Assembly (NCBI GenBank): GCA_021776195.1
Contig: JAJFGK010000044.1
Location: forward strand, 1-64,000
DNA length: 64,000 bases
Source of the DNA: Kiloniellaceae bacterium
GTDB lineage: Bacteria > Pseudomonadota > Alphaproteobacteria > Kiloniellales > Kiloniellaceae
Direction: 5' to 3'
Position 1 is the stretch's first letter; every line of letters starts with the position of its first letter. A program made the translations under genes and the position numbers. The notes beneath the pieces were generated by a model, which had not been told where the DNA came from, did no database searches, and worked only from the letters and a program-made list of their open reading frames with translations. Positions 63,523 to 64,000 of this stretch are shown piece after piece.

Positions 63523-63909
63523 ATGCTTGCTTACTTCATGGTTGGGACCAGCGATCTGACGCGCTCCACCCGGTTCTACGATGCCGCGCTCGCGCCCTTG
63601 GGACTGGCGAGAACCGAAAATGAAACCGAGTACGTCGGCTATGCCCCCAAGGACGCGCCCGAGAAGATCGAGTTCTACGTCACCAATCCCTATAACAAGG
63701 AGCCGGCGGCGTCCGGCAACGGGACGATGATAGCCCTCGCCGCTGCAACGCGGCGGTCGGTCGATGGGTTCCACGCGGCCGCGCTGGCCAACGGTGGCAC
63801 GGATGAAGGCAAGCCGGGTCCCAGGCCCGCCGAGGGAAGCGTCTACTACGCCTATGCCCGCGACCCGGACGGCAACAAGATCTGTGCCTGCTGCGATAAG
63901 CCGGATTAG
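63523..63909 (+). CDS. VOC (glyoxalase/bleomycin-resistance fold) family protein
   Basis: A 128-aa protein with AGGAGGA 7 bp before the ATG. Starts MLAYFMVGTSDLTRSTRFYDA; the second half ends EGSVYYAYARDPDGNKICA. The His ligand common at the first strand is replaced (YFMVGT), while the DPDGN-K motif is typical. Similar small VOC proteins are annotated as lactoylglutathione-lyase-like; the activity is unknown. It probably shares an operon with the GcvT-like gene, 31 bp upstream. Confidence 0.85.
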   Translation: MLAYFMVGTSDLTRSTRFYDAALAPLGLARTENETEYVGYAPKDAPEKIEFYVTNPYNKEPAASGNGTMIALAAATRRSVDGFHAAALANGGTDEGKPGPRPAEGSVYYAYARDPDGNKICACCDKPD

Positions 63910-63976
63910 GAGGGGCAGGCGGGTGCCGGTCCGACAATCGCCACCATCTTGAGAATCTCGAGAGGACCAGGTTTCA

Positions 63977-64000
63977 ATGGCTGGATCGAACTCAATCCCT
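63977..64000 (+). CDS. Possible start of a further gene
   Basis: ATG at 63977 opens MAGSNSIP to the window edge, with GAGAGGACC about 10 bp upstream and the same strand as the VOC gene. Too short to identify. Confidence 0.3.

Overview
The window is high-GC DNA, apart from one very AT-rich gap, and reads like an alphaproteobacterial chromosome of the Rhodospirillales/Rhodobacterales kind. This is inferred from family make-up (YggT-DUF167-folD group, PAS_5 protein, many ABC uptake systems with twin-arginine binding proteins, sarcosine/dimethylglycine-dehydrogenase-type and GcvT-like enzymes), not from any marker gene. Reading frames are tightly packed and often overlap by 4 bp.

Layout. 1-1816: folD (partial), a DUF167 gene, a YggT gene and tRNA-Ala(CGC). 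1832-5599: a mobile-element zone with two intact IS6-type elements, the end of a third, a GNAT gene whose 3' end was rewritten by that IS end, and a PAS_5 protein. 5653-13791 (minus strand): an operon encoding an AtzG/GatC-like small protein, an AtzE/GatA-like amidase, an R312-type amidase, then ureE, ureF, a fused ureAB, ureC, ureG and ureD. 13988-18628 (plus): a divergent urea/amide-type (HAAT) ABC transporter. 18711-20673: two alpha/beta hydrolases. 21169-30503 (plus): genes resembling both subunits of N,N-dimethylformamidase, a second complete HAAT transporter and a third amidase. 30504-31978: nested IS relics. 32003-38059: an orphan family-5 binding protein, a large FAD/GcvT-fold dehydrogenase and a LysR regulator. 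38569-39087: a second IS481-like relic. 39201-53909: a LacI regulator, two LacI-type operators, a HisD/HpsN-like dehydrogenase, a metallo-beta-lactamase-fold protein, an Rbs-type ABC transporter, a MalEFGK-type ABC transporter with two ATPases, and an unrecognised HD-like protein. 53982-61774: an IS6 relic, then (minus) a betaine-type ABC transporter, a BisC-like molybdoenzyme and a CitE-like lyase. 62328-end (plus): a GcvT-like protein, a VOC protein and the possible start of another gene.

The central story is amide nitrogen. Two import-plus-hydrolysis modules lie side by side between 5.6 and 30.5 kb. In one, amidases are co-transcribed with a divergent urease set and face an amide/urea importer. 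In the other, a dimethylformamidase-like enzyme, an importer and an amidase share one operon. The block is bracketed by same-orientation copies of one IS6 type (intact at 4794-5599, relic starting at 30504 right after the last amidase stop), so it resembles an old IS6 pseudo-compound transposon. A second pattern is that all five binding-protein genes inside ABC operons are followed directly by a strong hairpin. Functions are inferred from remembered family motifs; no database search was run.
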